Origin: QQUD01 sp039029915
GTDB lineage: Bacteria > Chloroflexota > Anaerolineae > Promineifilales > Promineifilaceae
Assembly (NCBI GenBank): GCA_039029915.1
Contig: JBCCFD010000111.1
Span: 1 to 17,937, forward strand
Length of the DNA: 17,937 nucleotides
Reading direction: 5' to 3'
Shown here: one piece after another, positions 13,938-17,937 of the stretch
How positions within the stretch are numbered: the first letter of the stretch is position 1
How the letters are laid out: every line of letters begins with the position of its first letter
Position numbers and translations under genes: made by a program
The notes under the pieces: generated by a model
The model's database searches: none
Seen by the model: the letters and a program-made list of their open reading frames with translations, nothing else
Told to the model about the DNA's origin: nothing

Positions 13938-14128
13938 GTGATAAAACTCCGAGCAGGTGCCTCAATGATTTACTTTTTACCAAAAAAGATGAATTCCCTT
14001 TCTATTAGTTGGACTAACACAAACACCAATAAGGGATATTTTGGCAAAAAATTTGAGCCCATGTGCCGATTCTAAAAATTTTATAGGCAATAGGACAGTT
14101 TAAATTTTAGGTAAACAATGAGGGAAAG

Positions 14129-14145
14129 ACCGACAGTTGGTCGGT
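14129..14145. promoter_or_regulatory. ACCGAC/GTCGGT dyad, possible operator
   Basis: ACCGAC and GTCGGT are perfect 6-bp complements around AGTTG. The form resembles TetR-family operators, but no such regulator is in the window. Confidence 0.3.
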
Positions 14146-14658
14146 TGGCTCCTCCCCGCTCACGTTTTGTTTCCAACCCCGAATGTTCTAAGCATTTGGG
14201 GGCGGAATGGCTTTTTTGAAACCAAGGGCTTGGCTTCAATGTAAACCACTTTGATGCCAAGACGGTACGGATCTGATGGATACGAGCTGGTTTTGATGGA
14301 GATTAGTATGTTCATCCAGCCTGTAATGAAGTGACAAAAATACGGCCGTATATCCAGATCAAAATCTATGTGAGCTTCCGAGCGTAATGCCTCAACAAGC
14401 CCTTGGAACAGCGATTTTGGCGCCAGGTCGCCATTGATTGATACAGTCTGTCACATAAAAACTAGCGGAAATGATAACAACATTGCGTGTGACATTTTGG
14501 TCAGCGGAGTTATTTAAAGACAGTGTGGGCTGTCTAGTTTAATGGGTTGTGTCTTGTTAGCTCCCCTGGCTATATCGCCATTAAAAACTATTTTAAAATG
14601 CTTACAAATATAATCAATGGGCGTTGGGGGGCATGATTGGGGTCATGGGTCTTCAATT

Positions 14659-14675
14659 TGAAGAAATATTCTTCA
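14659..14675. promoter_or_regulatory. 17-bp perfect palindrome upstream of sppA
   Basis: TGAAGAA-ATA-TTCTTCA. It overlaps a second palindrome, CTTCAA-T-TTGAAG (14651-14663), so GAAG can pair either way. It lies about 280 bp before sppA. Operator or RNA switch; no assignment. Confidence 0.4.
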
Positions 14676-14939
14676 GATTAAGGATGAAACAATTGATCTG
14701 CCAGCGGAATTTTATTTTCTGCCAAGAAATCTTTGGGTATTAAATTATCATTTGAAGGAGATTCACTTTTATCTATCATTATTAGCAAGGCAATTCTGCT
14801 TGCAAATGACAAGAAAATAAAGGATCCAGCTATCTTAAATCAGATCTAATGCGGAAATTAGGCAATTACTTATCTGTGAAGATCAATAATCTTTTGACCT
14901 ATTCGCTTATGTTTTGCTTTAGGTTCTAAAAAATTCTTG

Positions 14940-14945
14940 TACAAT
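14940..14945 (+). promoter_or_regulatory. -10 element TACAAT placed for leaderless sppA transcription
   Basis: TACAAT ends 6 bp before the ATG at 14952, so a transcript starting at the usual distance would begin at or next to the start codon. The -35 is poor (TTTAGG at 14918-14923, 16-bp spacer). No properly spaced Shine-Dalgarno exists. Confidence 0.35.
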
Positions 14946-14951
14946 CAGGGC

Positions 14952-16817
14952 ATGTCAGAAATTCAAAATAGCTCCCCATCCTTTTTTAAATTGCTCACGA
15001 AGGAAATCTCTGATTTATGGCGAGATGTTCGCTTTGATTGGCAAAGAACGACCGTTAATCTGTCGAATTCAATCAAAAGGGCACGATTTCCAAAGATAGA
15101 TTATGTCGTGATGCCTCTTTTTGGTGGATTGCCTGAACGGGATGCCCCGCCACTTTCCTTTATTCAGCGACAGTTGCCCATCAATAATACGCCCTCCTTA
15201 TCAGTTGAAACGCTGATGCGTCGGTTTAAGGCGATAGAAGAATCTGAAAATGTGTCCGGTGTTTTGCTTAATTTGCAGGGCATTGGTGGTGGGTTGGCCA
15301 CCTTTCAATCCGTTCGACAGGGCATTGTGCAGCTCAAAGAAGCCGGAAAGACGGTGGTCGTCTATACAACGACATTATCCCTCGGTCATTACTTTTTAGC
15401 CGTCGCGGCTGACAAAATAATTATTCCACCAAGCGCTTCTTTTGATGTGCTGGGATTTCATGGGTCTCTTTCTTTTTATAAAGATTTGTTAGATAAATTT
15501 GGGGTGGAGCTTGAGGGATTTCAAATCTCTCCCTATAAATCGGCGGTTGATCCCTATACAAAATCAGACATTTCCCCAGAATTGGAAGAGATGACCAACT
15601 GGTTGCTCGATGAACGGTATGATTTGTTGGTAACGGCCGTTTCTCAGGGTCGCAACATGTCCGTCGAGACGGTCAAATCGCTTATCGATAATGCACCAAT
15701 GAGCGCCAATGAAGCACTCGCTAACGGCTTAGTTGATCATCTTGGGTATGAAGACCAGCTTGAAGAAATTCTGAGCGGAAAACATATAGATAGCCCTGAA
15801 AATGAAATCAATGAAGATGTTGTGACCGAAACAGAAGAAGCATCTGACGAAGATGATATTGAAAGTGATGAGGAAACGGCCGTTCAGCTCATGCTTTGGA
15901 ACAAAGCGGCTCCATTTCTGACTGAAAAACCCAAGCGGCGTCATCGAAAATTTGTCGGTATTGTCAGCCTTGAAGGCGCAATTATGCGCGGACGCAGTCA
16001 GGACTCACCGATTAATTTGCCGATACCTATTGTTGGAGGCGGCACGTCTGGTGATTTAACATTAACGGCCGTTCTTCGCCAAGCGATCGAAAATGATAAT
16101 ATAGCGGCGCTGGTCTTCTTCGTCAATTCGCCCGGTGGCGATGCCCTTGCCTCAGACATTATTGGTCGGGAAATCGGCCGTATCGCTGAAAAAATACCCG
16201 TTGTAATTTATATGGGAGACGTGGCGGCATCCGGTGGTTACTACGTTAGCGCGATATCAAATCATATCGTGGCGCAGGCTGGCACAATTACGGGTTCGAT
16301 TGGCGTCGTGAGTGCTAAGCCAACCCTAGACGGTGTGAATGAGAAGCTAGGTATTACCCAAGTTGAGATATCACGCGGTGAAAATTCAGGGATTTATTCG
16401 AGCACGAAAGCATTAACCGAATCTCAAAAAGAAAAATTCTTCGACAACATCAAAGAGATTTATCGACAATTTAAAGAAGTGGTTTCCCGCGGTCGGGAGA
16501 TTCCCTTTGATGATCTTGATCCGATTTGTTTAGGGCGCGTTTGGACTGGGCGACAGGCCTTAGAGCATAATTTAGTTGATTCCCTGGGCAGCATTCAGGA
16601 TGCAATTGAAATAGCGGCTGAACTAGCTGAATTACCTATGGGTGAGCATGATCAAGTCAGCGTGCGCAACATTTACGGTAAAGGCGCATCGTATCAATTA
16701 CCAAAATCATTGGAAACGGCCGAATTTTTCACTTCAATATTCACTCAGAAAGCGATTAAATCTTTGATAAATCGGCCGTTAATGCTCATGCCCTTTGACA
16801 TCAATTTATCGGAGTAA
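14952..16817 (+). CDS. sppA: Signal peptide peptidase SppA, long (67K-type) form
   Basis: 621 aa from ATG at 14952 (a TTG at 14937 would add 5 residues and overlaps the likely -10). Two tandem S49 domains. The N-terminal one supplies the general base Lys196 (SPYKSAVDPYT); the C-terminal one supplies the nucleophile Ser427 (GDVAASGGYYVS), as in E. coli SppA. VNSPGGDALAS (391-401) and AGTITGSIGVVS are conserved S49 motifs. Normally SppA is membrane-anchored and cleaves leftover signal peptides; here no N-terminal membrane helix is visible (residues 1-50 are polar and charged). An acidic, disordered linker (281-309, rich in Glu/Asp) joins the domains. Three ACGGCCGT sites code for Thr-Ala-Val. 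The subtilase gene begins 7 bp after the stop. Confidence 0.92.
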   Translation: MSEIQNSSPSFFKLLTKEISDLWRDVRFDWQRTTVNLSNSIKRARFPKIDYVVMPLFGGLPERDAPPLSFIQRQLPINNTPSLSVETLMRRFKAIEESENVSGVLLNLQGIGGGLATFQSVRQGIVQLKEAGKTVVVYTTTLSLGHYFLAVAADKIIIPPSASFDVLGFHGSLSFYKDLLDKFGVELEGFQISPYKSAVDPYTKSDISPELEEMTNWLLDERYDLLVTAVSQGRNMSVETVKSLIDNAPMSANEALANGLVDHLGYEDQLEEILSGKHIDSPENEINEDVVTETEEASDEDDIESDEETAVQLMLWNKAAPFLTEKPKRRHRKFVGIVSLEGAIMRGRSQDSPINLPIPIVGGGTSGDLTLTAVLRQAIENDNIAALVFFVNSPGGDALASDIIGREIGRIAEKIPVVIYMGDVAASGGYYVSAISNHIVAQAGTITGSIGVVSAKPTLDGVNEKLGITQVEISRGENSGIYSSTKALTESQKEKFFDNIKEIYRQFKEVVSRGREIPFDDLDPICLGRVWTGRQALEHNLVDSLGSIQDAIEIAAELAELPMGEHDQVSVRNIYGKGASYQLPKSLETAEFFTSIFTQKAIKSLINRPLMLMPFDINLSE

Positions 16818-16824
16818 ACACGGT

Positions 16825-17937
16825 TTGAAGAAAATTCACCTTTTTTGCTTGCTGGCTGTTAGCTTGGCCCTGCTTCCAAATATTCGCATAGCCAGTGGTG
16901 AGCGGGCGCTCTGGATGTCCAAAATTGATGCAACGCTGATTAACATCGAAGGGGAATCGGTTGAATTCCTGCTAATCTTGGATGAACAAGGGGATGTGTC
17001 GAACGCTCGCTTGATGCACAGTAAAGCGGAGAGGGGGCAGTTTGTTTATGAGACTTTAACGGCCGTTGCGATGCAAACCCAAGCCCCCATCATTGAAGAA
17101 ATTGAATCATTAGGCTGGTCATACCGATCATTTTGGATCCAGAATATGATCTTGGTAGAGGGGGATTGGCAGGCGATACAACAGCTGGCTCAACGACCTG
17201 ACATTGCTAGCGTGTTAGCAAATCCACAAACCGCACTAGCTATCTTACCAACTGAAGAGCGTTTACCCCTTCAGAACCAAGGGGGAATCGTTGAGTGGAA
17301 CCTATCAAAAATCAGAGCAGATATTGTGTGGGAAATGGGAATCACGGGGCAAGGGGTTGTTATTGGCGGTCAGGACACCGGTTATAATTGGATGCACCCG
17401 GGCCTTATCAATCAATATCGAGGTTGGGACGGCAATACGGCCGTTCATGATTATAACTGGCACGATACCATCAGCTCCGGTGGTAATTCAACTTGTGGCT
17501 CAAGCTCACCTGAACCGTGTGATGACTTTTTTAGCACGCACGGTACCCACACGATGGGAACGGCCGTTGGCACAGACGGGGTGACCCACACAGGTGTTGC
17601 TCCCGGCGCAGAATGGATCGGCTGTCGCAATATGAACGCTGGCAACGGCTCTCCTGCCACCTATACCGAATGCTATGAATGGTTTGTGGCTCCTTATCCA
17701 ATTGGCGGGGACCCAATGCTGGATGGCGATCCTAGCAAAGCACCACACGTCATTAATAATTCATGGAGCTGTCCCGCTAGCGAGGGCTGTTCACCAACAT
17801 CGATGCAGGCTATTGTGAAAAATGTGCGGGCGGCTGGCATTGTGACAGTGCATTCAGCTGGCAACAGCGGGCCAAGCTGCAACACAGTGAGTAACCCAGC
17901 GGGGCACTTTCAAGACTCATTTACGGTTGGGAGCACA
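16825..17937 (+). CDS. Secreted subtilisin-like serine protease (S8), 3' end beyond window
   Basis: The frame is open for 371 codons from TTG at 16825 to the right edge. GGAG (16811-16814), overlapping the sppA stop, is 10 bp upstream and supports this start. A signal peptide (MKKIHLFCLLAVSLALLPNI) is followed by an I9-like propeptide (about 45-140: VYETLTAVAMQTQ, LAQRPDIASVLANPQ). The catalytic domain shows Asp184 (VVIGGQDTGYNWMHPGL), His239 (STHGTHTMGTAVG) and the oxyanion Asn347 (HSAGNSGPS); the Ser motif (GTSMA) lies beyond the edge. Several cysteines (224, 232, 267, 283, 316, 322, 352) suggest disulfides outside the cell. It resembles bacillopeptidase F-like subtilases. Probably co-transcribed with sppA, linking an export-quality protease with an exported one (inference). 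Confidence 0.92.
   Translation, partial: MKKIHLFCLLAVSLALLPNIRIASGERALWMSKIDATLINIEGESVEFLLILDEQGDVSNARLMHSKAERGQFVYETLTAVAMQTQAPIIEEIESLGWSYRSFWIQNMILVEGDWQAIQQLAQRPDIASVLANPQTALAILPTEERLPLQNQGGIVEWNLSKIRADIVWEMGITGQGVVIGGQDTGYNWMHPGLINQYRGWDGNTAVHDYNWHDTISSGGNSTCGSSSPEPCDDFFSTHGTHTMGTAVGTDGVTHTGVAPGAEWIGCRNMNAGNGSPATYTECYEWFVAPYPIGGDPMLDGDPSKAPHVINNSWSCPASEGCSPTSMQAIVKNVRAAGIVTVHSAGNSGPSCNTVSNPAGHFQDSFTVGST

Larger units (their letters stand above)
13938..14936. other. About 1 kb without a gene; several dyads
   Basis: No convincing open frame on either strand and no homology I can recognise. It holds TTAGT-TGG-ACTAA (14005-14017) within TCCCTT/AAGGGA arms (13995-14000 and 14032-14037), ACCGAC-AGTTG-GTCGGT (14129-14145), an 18-bp dyad GAA-CCAAG-GG-CTTGG-TTC with one unpaired base each side (14218-14237), one ACGGCCGT (14342) and a 17-bp perfect palindrome (14659-14675). 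It may contain an RNA gene, a decayed gene or regulatory DNA. Confidence 0.5.
4069..17567. repeat. Highly iterated palindrome ACGGCCGT, 17 dispersed copies
   Basis: Exact copies begin at 4069, 4575, 4705, 5327, 8213, 8335, 8563, 10132, 12188, 12797, 14342, 15633, 15876, 16065, 17059, 17437 and 17560. Nine extend to AACGGCCGTT. Sixteen are within genes: eleven are read as Thr-Ala-Val, five in the (Asn/Tyr)-Gly-Arg frame, none in the Arg-Pro frame. One is intergenic. With equal base use, about 0.27 copies would be expected in the window. Several one-mismatch forms (TCGGCCGT) are also present. Confidence 0.9.

Overview
The window looks like chromosomal DNA from a moderate-GC bacterium, most likely a member of the Chloroflexota (inference). 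The reasons are a phenylacetate operon with an EthD-family gene and a two-domain PaaB, a secreted subtilase with an I9-like propeptide, an NLR-like STAND/TPR gene, and heavily repeated intergenic heptads. No rRNA, tRNA, CRISPR array or transposase was seen.

Left edge (1-2254, minus strand): a two-gene unit. A 138-aa protein, similar to the bacterial RHIM-like/Bell signalling proteins, lies one base upstream of a large STAND P-loop NTPase that runs off the left edge. The NTPase ends in near-identical 120-bp (40-residue) TPR repeats. This pair is the best candidate for a conflict or signalling system. A divergent EamA-type ten-helix transporter follows (2514-3443, plus), then a spacer full of nested inverted repeats (3470-3705).

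Centre (3706-13177, minus strand): a phenylacetate (paa) catabolic cluster read right to left. The order is paaX repressor, paaG isomerase, a crotonase lacking the usual glutamates, an EthD-family protein, paaK ligase, two paaI-type thioesterases, a paaJ-type thiolase, then the epoxidase genes paaA, paaB (a two-domain duplication), paaC and paaD. PaaK makes phenylacetyl-CoA, PaaABC(D) epoxidises it, PaaG isomerises the epoxide to the oxepin, and PaaJ cleaves the end product. PaaI rescues CoA from dead-end intermediates. The reductase PaaE, the ring-opening PaaZ and PaaH are not in the window. A consensus-like promoter (13223-13251) precedes paaX. A degenerate class III cyclase-like gene lies just upstream (13269-13937).

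Right (13938-17937): about 1 kb without a gene but with several dyads, then on the plus strand a full-length SppA-type protease and, 7 bp later, a secreted subtilase cut by the right edge.

Two genome-scale signatures cross these units. The palindrome ACGGCCGT occurs 17 times between 4069 and 17567 and never in the first 4 kb. Six spacers or gene ends of the paa cluster carry 7- or 8-bp tandem words, each spacer with its own word.
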